Shown here: piece by piece, positions 1 to 5,954 of the stretch
Position numbering within the stretch: position 1 is the first letter of the stretch
How the letters are laid out: each line of letters opens with the position of its first letter
Origin: Desulfuromusa sp.
Lineage (GTDB): Bacteria > Desulfobacterota > Desulfuromonadia > Desulfuromonadales > Geopsychrobacteraceae
Assembly (NCBI GenBank): GCA_021157505.1
Contig: JAGGWI010000254.1
Location: 1-6,232 of the forward strand
Direction of reading: 5' to 3'
DNA: 6,232 nt
Translations under genes and position numbers: made by a program
Notes under the pieces: generated by a model
What the model was told of the DNA's origin: nothing
What the model saw: the letters and a program-made list of their open reading frames with translations, nothing else
Database searches by the model: none

Positions 1-15
1 AAAAGGAGGAAGACG

Positions 16-756
16 GTGGCAAAAACAATTTTGATTACCGGGGCGACATCCGGTTTTGGCAAGGCCTGTGCGGAGTACTTTGCAGCTCAGGGGTGGCAGT
101 TGATTTTGACCGGCCGTCGTCGTGAACGGTTGGAGCAGCTGGAAAAAAAGTTGGGAGCAAGTATTCGTCAGGTTATCACTCTGGATGTGCGTGACCGGGA
201 TCAGGTTTTTGAACAACTCGGTTCATTGATCGATGTTGATGTGCTGTTGAATAATGCCGGACTGGCGCTGGGGTTAGAGCCTGCCTGGGATGTCAATATT
301 GATGACTGGGAGGTGATGGTCGATACCAATATCAAGGGTCTCATGTATTGCACTCGTGCAGTGTTACCACAGATGGTGAAACGTGGTAGCGGCCATATTG
401 TTAATATTGGTTCTACCGCTGGAGCCTGGCCCTATCCTGGTGGCAATGTCTATGGTGGCACCAAAGCTTTTGTTCAGCAATTCAGTCGCAATTTGCGCGC
501 GGATTTACTTGGCAACAATATCCGGGTCACTAATCTGGCTCCAGGAATGTCTGAAAGCGAATTTTCCGAGGTTCGTTTTAAGGGTAATGTTGAACAGGCA
601 GCCAAAGTTTATCAAGGAGCAGAGCCTTTACTGCCACAAGATATCGCTGAGACGGTTTTCTGGATTGTCAATCGCCCGGCACATGTCAACATCAATGCGA
701 TCGAAGTGATGCCAGTGGATCAAGCCTGGGGGCCATTTTCTATCCATCGGGACTAA
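16..756 (+). CDS. SDR family NAD(P)-dependent oxidoreductase, YdfG-like
   Basis: A complete 246-residue classical short-chain dehydrogenase with a Rossmann fold, expected to be a soluble cytoplasmic enzyme. Visible motifs are the cofactor loop TGATSGFG (residues 8-15), an Arg-rich segment after beta-2 (TGRRRERL, 32-39) that suggests NADP(H) preference, LDV around D57, NNAG (79-82), the tetrad Asn N105, Ser S133 in NIGS, and YGGTK (Y146, K150). The C-terminal part, with VRFKG (186-190) and PAHVNIN..EVMPV (221-233), closely resembles Escherichia coli YdfG, an NADP-dependent dehydrogenase of L-allo-threonine, serine and 3-hydroxy acids. The family call is therefore firm, while the substrate is inferred. 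Translation starts at GTG; AGGAGG at 4-9 lies 6 nt upstream. The gene is convergent with the alarmone synthetase, and the two stop codons overlap. Any promoter lies outside the window. Confidence 0.93.
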   Translation: MAKTILITGATSGFGKACAEYFAAQGWQLILTGRRRERLEQLEKKLGASIRQVITLDVRDRDQVFEQLGSLIDVDVLLNNAGLALGLEPAWDVNIDDWEVMVDTNIKGLMYCTRAVLPQMVKRGSGHIVNIGSTAGAWPYPGGNVYGGTKAFVQQFSRNLRADLLGNNIRVTNLAPGMSESEFSEVRFKGNVEQAAKVYQGAEPLLPQDIAETVFWIVNRPAHVNINAIEVMPVDQAWGPFSIHRD

Positions 757-1994
757 AATAATTGTCGGTGAAGGGTTTTTTCCAGTTCTAATGCCGGGGT
801 AAAATCAATCTTCCGTTCGAGGGTTTTGCGACAATCATTCAATGCCCGGCTGAGCAGTTTCATCTCAAAACAAGTTTGTGCCCGTCCCCAGTAGCCTTCG
901 TACTGCTGGGGATTCATGTCAATGAAGCGGTCATAATCTTCCAGAGACAGGTCAAATTTTTCAAGGATTCGGTAAGCCAGCCCCCGGTTGCTCCAGGCAC
1001 GGCTATTTTCATCGTTGTGTTCAATGGCTCTGCTGAAATCTTCGATCCCCTTTTGATATTCAGCCAGAGCAAACAGCGCCATGCCACGATGATTGTAGAT
1101 CAGTGAGCGGATCACAGGATCAAGTTTCATCCGTAAAAGAGCAGCATAGATATTGATGGCTTTTTGAAACTGATTATTACTGTGTGCTTCCAGAGCTGCA
1201 AACATTAATTTTTCCAGTTTCTTTGAATCCTGACAATCGGGAATGGAAATATCCTTTTCCGGGACGATTTCCTCTAATTCCGGCAGTTGTGAGATATGGA
1301 TTGCTCCAAAATCAGAAGACATCAGCTCGACATCTTGACGGCACTTCAAACCGCGCCGGCGGATCTCTTTCTGGTAGTCACGAATTTCCTGAAAAATCAG
1401 GTCAGATAAATTCAGCGAGGCATTCAGCGAAGCCAGTTTTCGGCGGATCGAGTGATTTGGCATATTGATATCTGATTTGTAAACCAACTCATGTTCAACC
1501 TCAGCCCAGGCCTCCTGGAGAATTGTGCGTAACTGAATTTCACAGACATCGGCGCTGTGGGGGAGATGTCTGGACTGATCCAGCGGTGTGGTGCGAATCA
1601 ATAGATGGACAGAATCATAACCAAATTCGTGAAAAGAGTGTTGCTCTGCCTTGCGTTCCATCTCTAAAATTTCAAAATTCTGGGTAATAAGGTGTTCCAC
1701 AATTTCTAAATCTTCCAGAAATGGGCACACAATTCTGATCCCCATCAGATCGGTAATCTGGAGGAGTTCGCTCCCCTGTAATTTGCTCAACCTGACCAGT
1801 TTATCGCAAAAGTTATCAAACCGCTTAAGCCGATATTTGATCGTGACGGAGAGTCCCGCCTCTTCAACTATTTTGCATAATTGTTGGTAGATATTATTGA
1901 GCAGACGCTCATAACTGGGGCGCAATTCAAGGTATAGTTTTTCCGTAGTTTCTCGATCAGGAAGAAGCTGCCGATCTTTGTTGGTTACGGTCAT
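753..1994 (-). CDS. RelA/SpoT-domain (p)ppGpp synthetase with C-terminal TPR repeats
   Basis: A 413-residue protein with a RelA/SpoT nucleotidyltransferase domain (about 25-215) and a tetratricopeptide region (about 260-400). The expected reaction is pyrophosphate transfer from ATP to the 3' position of GDP or GTP. Synthetase residues look intact: R55-x-K57, ITDLMGIRI with the metal-binding Asp D82, the guanine-stacking loop FGYDSVH (124-130), EIQLRT (E152 to T157), and H168 with YK (172-173). The Asp in GYDSVH replaces the usual Arg, Lys or Gln. No HD hydrolase, TGS or ACT domain is present, so this is not a long RelA or SpoT; it is longer than a typical small alarmone synthetase (about 200-250 aa) because of the TPRs. 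TPR-like units lie near 261-290, 297-330, 331-364 and 365-398 (e.g. AWSNRGLAYRILEKFDLSLEDY) and probably bind a partner protein. It appears to be a single gene. A weak GAGAAG ribosome site lies 5 nt before ATG. Target and in vivo product are unknown. Confidence 0.88.
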   Translation of the reverse strand: MTVTNKDRQLLPDRETTEKLYLELRPSYERLLNNIYQQLCKIVEEAGLSVTIKYRLKRFDNFCDKLVRLSKLQGSELLQITDLMGIRIVCPFLEDLEIVEHLITQNFEILEMERKAEQHSFHEFGYDSVHLLIRTTPLDQSRHLPHSADVCEIQLRTILQEAWAEVEHELVYKSDINMPNHSIRRKLASLNASLNLSDLIFQEIRDYQKEIRRRGLKCRQDVELMSSDFGAIHISQLPELEEIVPEKDISIPDCQDSKKLEKLMFAALEAHSNNQFQKAINIYAALLRMKLDPVIRSLIYNHRGMALFALAEYQKGIEDFSRAIEHNDENSRAWSNRGLAYRILEKFDLSLEDYDRFIDMNPQQYEGYWGRAQTCFEMKLLSRALNDCRKTLERKIDFTPALELEKTLHRQLF

Positions 1995-2019
1995 CAGGTC
2001 TTCTCAATTCAGATAAATA

Positions 2020-2039
2020 TTAAAGAATGATCATCTTAA
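2020..2039. promoter_or_regulatory. AT-rich near-palindrome, possible operator for the synthetase gene
   Basis: TTAAAGA(A)TGATCATCTTAA is an inverted repeat centred on the perfect palindrome TGATCA, with a one-base bulge on the left and TTAA ends. It sits 26-45 bp upstream of the synthetase start codon, where a -10 region or a repressor site would lie. AT-rich DNA makes short palindromes by chance, so its function as an operator is only a suggestion. Confidence 0.25.
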
Positions 2040-2062
2040 TTTAACCAGATAAGCGCCATAAG

Positions 2063-2320
2063 TCAAATTTTTACAGGATCAGATAGCCGTTGCGATCTGC
2101 TATATGGCCAGCGGTGACCATGAGTTAAATCAATCGCAATTAAAATTTCAGGGGGATCTTGACCGATAGATAGAAAAGCAGAAAGAGCATCCATGGAAGG
2201 ATCGAGACACGTCAATAAATCTTCGTGTCAGAGGTCCTCACGGATAGCAGCCATGTCGGGAAGTTGAGCTGGTACTTCCAATAACAACCATTCCGAGCAA
2301 TCCAAGAGAGCCAAGTCACA
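2063..2320 (-). pseudogene. Interrupted protein-like reading frame, unidentified remnant
   Basis: One minus-strand frame is open for 30 codons, meets TGA at 2228-2230, then runs 54 more codons to a TGA at 2063-2065; a further in-frame TGA closes it upstream at 2321-2323. The translation looks like real protein rather than random: SEWLLLEVPAQLPDM and then, after the stop, PPEILIAIDLTHGHRWPYS, with balanced charged and hydrophobic residues. No ATG or GTG with a ribosome site opens the upstream half. The only ATG in the downstream half (2192-2194, giving 43 residues) lacks a clear Shine-Dalgarno sequence. I do not recognise the family. The best reading is the tail of a decayed gene; a short 43-residue gene or a chance open frame is possible. 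Confidence 0.35.
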
Positions 2321-2380
2321 TCATTTTGTGAAAGATTGTACACATAAAAAAGAATAATAAATTTCTGTTACGCAGTAGCG

Positions 2381-2408
2381 GTGACAACTTGCTGTGTTAA
2401 GATATGTT
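2381..2408 (+). promoter_or_regulatory. Candidate sigma-70 promoter for the MscS gene
   Basis: GTGACA (2381-2386, five of six matches to the -35 consensus) is followed by a 16-nt spacer and TATGTT (2403-2408, four of six matches to the -10). Transcription would start near 2415, leaving a leader of about 50 nt. The -10 match is modest and an alternative TAAGAT lies nearby, so the exact position is uncertain. Confidence 0.3.
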
Positions 2409-2451
2409 CCCTGTTTTTCTGAAAATTATTTTACTGGTACTGAACTTTAGC

Positions 2452-2467
2452 GGAGATGGATTCAATG
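2452..2467 (+). promoter_or_regulatory. Ribosome-binding site that decides the MscS start
   Basis: GGAG at 2452-2455 is 9 nt from ATG at 2465. The in-frame ATG at 2456 directly abuts this GGAG and so cannot use it. Starting at 2465 also yields a clean MKKN-type signal peptide. Confidence 0.7.
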
Positions 2468-3895
2468 AAAAAAAATATGATCACTTTAATTTGGCAGATA
2501 TGGCTGGTCGTTATCCTGATGACGATGTCAAATGGTGCTTTTGCTGCTGACTGCCCTCCTGGTATCAAAGCGGTCACCAGTAAAGATATGAATATCCCTA
2601 AGGAAGTGCTGGCCTATCATGTTAAGCCACTGACAAAATGTGAGCTTGAGGTTGAGGCACAGGCATGGCTTTTGTTACTGAAGGAGAAAGTGGCAGAGAT
2701 CAGTAGTGCTCAGGTGGCGGCAATTTACGAGATGGAAGAGGTAGAAAAGGGCGTTGAACAGAAATGGATGCAGAACGCCTTGATACAAAGAGCGATTAAA
2801 GCTGCTTTAAGTAAAGCAAAGAGTGAAGGGGTGTCGATTTCTGTAACGGATAAAACCGCAGCGAACCGGGAAAATATCAAGACCGCACTGATCAAGTATG
2901 CAGCTGATTTAGTAGAGGAGAGAAAGCTCCTTATTGACCGGTTTGATGTGGTGTTAAATGAGCTGGTCGCCAAGGGCGGTCAGAAGGATGAGTATGCGGC
3001 TTATATAAAGACGATCTCCAGTATCAAGGTCGATGTCGCGGACGCCAGCGCGACCTGGATAGCGGTCAGCAGCTGGTTGACATCGACAGAGGGTGGCTTG
3101 CGCTGGGCCCTTAACATTATCCAGTTCATTGTTATTATGATTTTATCTTACCTTCTTTCAATTGTTGCAGGACGGCTGGTCAAAAAAGTTTTTGTAAACT
3201 CGAAAAACTTTTCAGTATTACTGCTTGAGTTTTTACAACTGGGTGCGCGCCGGATTGTTTTGTTGATCGGGCTTTTTATTGGTCTTTCAGCTTTGGAAAT
3301 TAATATTGGACCGGTTCTCGCAATTGTTGGTGCAGCTGGCTTTGTGGTTGCTTTTGCACTACAGGGCTCGCTCAGCAATTTTGCCAGCGGAATCCTTACC
3401 TTAATTTATCGTCCATTTGACATTGGTGATATGATTAAGGTGGCGGGGACCCTTGGCGAGGTTGAGACGATGAATTTGCTCTCTACGCAATTAAGGACGC
3501 CGGATAATCAGCTTGTTATTGTCCCTAATAATGCAGTTTGGGCTGATGTTATTATCAATGTTACAGGAATTACACAACGTCGTGTTGACCTGGTTTTTGG
3601 GATTGGTTATAGCGATGATATCGATAAGGCACAAAAAATTTTAGAGGAAATAGTAGCTGCGCACGAGTTCGTTTTAGAACACCCTGAACCGATCGTGAAG
3701 CTTCATGAACTTGCAGACTCATCAGTCAATTTTATTTGTCGTCCATGGGTTAAACCTGCTCACTATTGGGATGTTTATTGGGATGTTACCCGGGAAGTTA
3801 AGCAGCGTTTTGATCTCGAAGGTGTTTCTATCCCCTTCCCACAGCAGGATGTTCATTTTTATCGGGAAACCGTTAAAGAAGTGGGTCATAAATAG
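2465..3895 (+). CDS. MscS-family small-conductance mechanosensitive channel with periplasmic N-terminal domain
   Basis: A 476-residue inner-membrane channel that should open under membrane tension and release solutes during hypo-osmotic shock. A signal peptide (1-27, likely cut after GAFA) leads to a helical, charged periplasmic region (about 28-205) with Cys at 30 and 59 that could pair. Membrane segments follow near 214-236 and 252-276, then the pore helix, GPVLAIVGAAGFVVAFALQG and SLSNFASGI (282-310), matching MscS TM3. The cytoplasmic beta domain carries RPFDIGDMI (316-324) and VPNNAVW (353-359), and the C-terminal alpha/beta domain ends at IPFPQQDVHFY. E. coli MscS is 286 aa; the extra length here is the N-terminal domain, as in other extended MscS-like proteins. 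The periplasmic domain is not one I can name. The synthetase gene is divergent and the transporter gene lies 161 nt downstream on the same strand. Confidence 0.92.
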   Translation: MKKNMITLIWQIWLVVILMTMSNGAFAADCPPGIKAVTSKDMNIPKEVLAYHVKPLTKCELEVEAQAWLLLLKEKVAEISSAQVAAIYEMEEVEKGVEQKWMQNALIQRAIKAALSKAKSEGVSISVTDKTAANRENIKTALIKYAADLVEERKLLIDRFDVVLNELVAKGGQKDEYAAYIKTISSIKVDVADASATWIAVSSWLTSTEGGLRWALNIIQFIVIMILSYLLSIVAGRLVKKVFVNSKNFSVLLLEFLQLGARRIVLLIGLFIGLSALEINIGPVLAIVGAAGFVVAFALQGSLSNFASGILTLIYRPFDIGDMIKVAGTLGEVETMNLLSTQLRTPDNQLVIVPNNAVWADVIINVTGITQRRVDLVFGIGYSDDIDKAQKILEEIVAAHEFVLEHPEPIVKLHELADSSVNFICRPWVKPAHYWDVYWDVTREVKQRFDLEGVSIPFPQQDVHFYRETVKEVGHK

Positions 3896-3913
3896 AACTG
3901 AAAAATCAGAAAT

Positions 3914-3938
3914 TTCCTTCTCCCGTTGGGAGAAGGAA
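3914..3938. terminator. Perfect 11-bp hairpin after the MscS gene
   Basis: TTCCTTCTCCC and GGGAGAAGGAA form a perfect inverted repeat around the loop GTT, 18 nt after the channel stop codon. A strong stem at this place suggests transcript termination or 3'-end protection. On the plus strand no T-run follows, so it is not a canonical Rho-independent terminator. On the minus strand the stem is followed by a looser T-rich stretch (ATTTCTGATTTTT), so it could once have served the dead minus-strand gene at 3994-4083. It may also be a copy of a dispersed palindromic repeat. Confidence 0.5.
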
Positions 3939-3993
3939 CCATGAGTGACAATGAAAGAAGGTCGCAGTTTTGGACTAATGGGAAGAAATTGAT

Positions 3994-4083
3994 CTATTGC
4001 TGCGGGAAGGGTTCTCCATTCATCTCCGCCTGCCCTTCAGCCCAGGAGAAATCAACGTGAAACTTATCCCCATTCTGCCGGAT
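3994..4083 (-). pseudogene. C-terminal remnant of a DUF945/YdgA-like gene
   Basis: The minus strand reads RQNGDKFHVDFSWAEGQ, then AEMNGEPFPQQ and a TAG stop at 3994-3996. This aligns without gaps to the end of the intact frame at 5955-6232 (RQDEDKFRVDFTWAEGE, then GRLNGKPLQLE). At the DNA level 4010-4082 matches 5971-6043, with 34 of 36 bases identical in the core 4033-4068. Homology fades near 4083, and an in-frame TAA at 4102-4104 closes the frame, so only the last 30 or so codons survive. The rest of the copy is gone, apparently replaced by the transporter gene, which begins inside the remnant on the opposite strand. Homology to the right-edge gene is seen directly; the order of events is inferred. 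Confidence 0.75.
4044..4059 (+). promoter_or_regulatory. Ribosome-binding site and GTG start of the transporter
   Basis: AGGAG at 4044-4048 lies 8 nt before GTG at 4057. In the paralogous sequence near 6005-6020 the same positions read AGGTG and GCG, so neither signal exists there. An in-frame TTG at 3997 has no comparable Shine-Dalgarno sequence, and the 20 residues it would add are only the antisense reading of the remnant. Confidence 0.75.
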
Positions 4084-5235
4084 GGAGATGGTTGGGCTGC
4101 ATTAAAAATTCTTCTTGGTGGTATGCTCGGAATGATGGTCGCCATGGGAATCGGGCGGTTTGTTTTTACTCCGGTCTTACCCCTGATGCAACGCGACCTG
4201 GGAATGACTCATTCGGTCGCAGGCTGGCTTGCAGGGTTGAATTATCTGGGTTATCTGGCGGGTGCTATTGCTTGTTCTGTTTATCCAAGACTTATCCGGA
4301 ACCAGTTTTTTGCGGGGAGTTCACTATTTCTGAGCCTCGCGACAACAATATTTATGGCAGGGACCACTTCGGTATTCTGGTGGGGCGGAATGCGTCTTAT
4401 CGCCGGATTTGTCAGCGCCATTCTGTTTATTGTTATTGTCGCTGAAGTCAATGAAGCCCTGACCCGTCAGGGTTATAGCCACTGGATCGGGTCATTGTAT
4501 GGGGGTATCGGCCTGGGTATTGTTCTCAGCGGGTTACTGGTTCCTCAGTTTGATAAACTGGGTGGCTGGGGTCCAGCCTGGATTGGTATGGGAATTGTTG
4601 CCTGCTTTCTTGCTCTGGCTGGAATTCTCCTGGGGAGAAAAAAAGAGTTTATCCCGCCAGTTACTATTCATAAGACGAAATCTGAAGCTGCAATAAAGAA
4701 ACTCTGGTTGTTGGCTGTAGCCTATTTTCTTGAGGGGTTTGGCTATATTGTTTCCGCCACATTTATAGTTGCCATTATCGCTGCTACTCCCGGGTTAGAA
4801 AAGTTCGCTCCCTATAGCTGGGTTGCCGTCGGAGTTGCCGCGGTACTTTCAACGGTTTTCTGGCCTTCTGTCGCTCGACGAACAAGTTACAGGAATGCCC
4901 TGGTGTGGGCTTATGTTATTCAGGCGGCAGGTATCGCTGTCAGTATCTATGCCGATACTGTGGCTGAGGTTTTTTTTGCCGCAATAGCCTTCGGTGGAAC
5001 CTTTTTAGGCATTGTTGCCTTGACCTTAGCAGAGGGGACACGGCGCACGGAAGGTAAGGGGAAAGCGACTGCTATTCTCACTGCATGTTTCGGCATTGGT
5101 CAGGTTCTAGGGCCGATTGTTGCCGGTGTTCTGGCAGATTTTAAGTCCGGTTTCACTTTACCGTTGGCTATTGCTGTGACCAGCGTTGGTTTGGGTGCAA
5201 TCTGTACCATTTTTGATATTGAATTTAAAAAATGA
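4057..5235 (+). CDS. MFS transporter, YbfB/YjiJ family
   Basis: A 392-residue hydrophobic protein, the usual size for a 12-helix major facilitator. The first helix carries the family signature MGIGRFVFTPVLPLMQRDLG (residues 30-49), followed by AGWLAGLNYLGYLAGA (55-70), both typical of the YbfB/YjiJ group. A short basic loop (GRKKEF) after about residue 188 marks the middle of the protein between the two six-helix halves. The second half contains helices with EGFGYIVSATFIVA and, near the end, GIGQVLGPIVAGVLAD. It sits in the inner membrane and probably exports a small molecule by proton antiport. Substrates of this group are largely undefined, so none is assigned. The start at 4057 is chosen on its ribosome site; the first ten residues (MKLIPILPDG) are encoded by the antisense remnant rather than by family-conserved sequence. 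Confidence 0.88.
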   Translation: MKLIPILPDGDGWAALKILLGGMLGMMVAMGIGRFVFTPVLPLMQRDLGMTHSVAGWLAGLNYLGYLAGAIACSVYPRLIRNQFFAGSSLFLSLATTIFMAGTTSVFWWGGMRLIAGFVSAILFIVIVAEVNEALTRQGYSHWIGSLYGGIGLGIVLSGLLVPQFDKLGGWGPAWIGMGIVACFLALAGILLGRKKEFIPPVTIHKTKSEAAIKKLWLLAVAYFLEGFGYIVSATFIVAIIAATPGLEKFAPYSWVAVGVAAVLSTVFWPSVARRTSYRNALVWAYVIQAAGIAVSIYADTVAEVFFAAIAFGGTFLGIVALTLAEGTRRTEGKGKATAILTACFGIGQVLGPIVAGVLADFKSGFTLPLAIAVTSVGLGAICTIFDIEFKK

Positions 5236-5238
5236 CAG

Positions 5239-5279
5239 CGGGAGATTGTGTCGTTGTAATTAGTCCCCGGGTTTTTTTT
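5239..5279 (+). terminator. Candidate Rho-independent terminator of the transporter gene
   Basis: CGGGA (5239-5243) can pair with TCCCCG (5264-5269, one bulged C) across a long loop, and eight T residues follow at 5272-5279, just 3' of the transporter. The T-run after GC-rich sequence is typical, but the stem is short and the loop long, so the fold is weak. Confidence 0.35.
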
Positions 5280-5294
5280 ATTAAAACAGCGCTC

Positions 5295-5729
5295 TCAGTC
5301 CCCGAAAGTCTTTTGCAATCCCTTGACGAAAGTTGCGGTTTCTTCATCTGTAAACCGTGCTTCTGGGTGCGGAAGTAGATATTTTGCCGGGGGCATCTCA
5401 CCCAACTCCACTTTTTTTGCTATCCATCCCCCCATATTGTTTTCGGGATCCCATTCAGAAGTGTTAAAAACTTCGCGACCCTCATTTACATCGAGGGTAA
5501 CCATCCAGGAGGCAGGGGCAAAATTACTGTACCAGGGCCACTTTGTTTCATTGCTGTGACAATCTGCGCAAGCCCGAACAAACATTTCTCTGGTTTGAGG
5601 GTTATCCCAAGGTGGCTCGGCAACAACTGGAGGGTTTGAGTGTTCTTTTCCAAACGGAACCAATTGAATGGCAACCAACAGAACGACAATTGCAACAATC
5701 CCCTTTATTATGAGTCCCCTGTATTTCAT
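5295..5729 (-). CDS. Membrane-anchored haem-binding domain protein (Haem_bd type, single CxxCH)
   Basis: A 144-residue protein. An uncleaved N-terminal membrane helix (about 7-25) anchors it in the inner membrane with the rest in the periplasm. CADCH (54-58) is a covalent c-type haem site, followed by SNETKWPWYSNFAP and SWMV, the hallmark of the Haem_bd domain (Pfam PF14376 by recall). Other family features are EGR (83-85), SEW (91-93), GEMPP (110-114) where M112 may be the second iron ligand, and YLLPHPEARFTDEE (117-130). The length is typical of the family. The role is likely electron transfer or haem/redox sensing; no partner is seen nearby. AAGGAG lies 5 nt before ATG. It is convergent with the transporter. 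Confidence 0.88.
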   Translation of the reverse strand: MKYRGLIIKGIVAIVVLLVAIQLVPFGKEHSNPPVVAEPPWDNPQTREMFVRACADCHSNETKWPWYSNFAPASWMVTLDVNEGREVFNTSEWDPENNMGGWIAKKVELGEMPPAKYLLPHPEARFTDEETATFVKGLQKTFGD

Positions 5730-5782
5730 TTTAACTCCTTTTTTTGAGCAGGAAGTGGGCTGATTAGTTAAACATGGAGTTC

Positions 5783-5811
5783 ACTATAAACAGTTTGTAT
5801 TGCTGAGTAAA
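5783..5811 (-). promoter_or_regulatory. Candidate sigma-70 promoter for the haem protein gene
   Basis: On the minus strand TTTACT (5806-5811) is followed by exactly 17 nt and TATAGT (5783-5788, five of six -10 matches). Transcription would begin near 5776, leaving a leader of about 47 nt. Position, spacing and orientation agree. Confidence 0.5.
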
Positions 5812-5937
5812 CAGGTAGGGTTTTGTTTTGATGAAATGGACGCCAATTTTTGATCTGTGAATTCAATCCAAAGGTTTATGGTTCCCCAACAGAATAGCAG
5901 TTGCCAGTTGTAATTGGTCGAGATCGATATTTTTTAT

Positions 5938-5954
5938 TTGAGCGAAGTCGAAGT
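5938..5954. repeat. Possible copy of a dispersed intergenic repeat
   Basis: TTTGAGCGAAGTCGAAG, directly abutting the stop codon of the DUF945-like gene, resembles the CTGAGCGAAGTCGAAG word that I recall as common in intergenic repeats of many bacterial genomes. Only one copy is in the window, so repeat status cannot be shown here. Confidence 0.25.

Larger units (their letters stand above)
1995..2464. other. Intergenic region between divergent synthetase and MscS genes
   Basis: About 470 bp with no intact gene that I can support. The left 40 bp is AT-rich and should hold the synthetase promoter; a near-palindrome centred on TGATCA lies there. The middle (2063-2320) has protein-like but interrupted reading on the minus strand, listed separately. 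The right 130 bp turns AT-rich and should hold the channel promoter. I saw no tRNA, riboswitch-like fold, tandem repeat or transposase signature. Confidence 0.6.

Noticed and set aside
1184..1468. Plus-strand open frame inside the synthetase gene
   Set aside because: It is the complement of a well-supported RelA/SpoT-TPR protein and shows no domain of its own.
2228..2230. TGA as a selenocysteine codon in the interrupted frame
   Set aside because: No start codon upstream, no recognisable selenoprotein motif and no evident SECIS hairpin after it.
753..2320. A toxin-antitoxin pair based on the alarmone synthetase
   Set aside because: No intact small neighbour gene on the same strand, and the synthetase has TPRs rather than known toxSAS architecture; the broken frame upstream is too weak to call an antitoxin.
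2456..2464. ATG at 2456 as start of the MscS gene
   Set aside because: It abuts the GGAG that would serve as its ribosome site; ATG 2465 has proper spacing and gives a normal signal peptide.
3997..4056. In-frame TTG start adding 20 residues to the transporter
   Set aside because: No Shine-Dalgarno sequence ahead of it, and the added residues are the antisense reading of the DUF945 remnant; GTG 4057 has AGGAG at good spacing.
5262..5304. Direct repeat AGTCCCCG at 5262-5269 and 5297-5304 as an insertion footprint
   Set aside because: Eight bases only, one copy is coding sequence for the haem protein end, and no element lies between.
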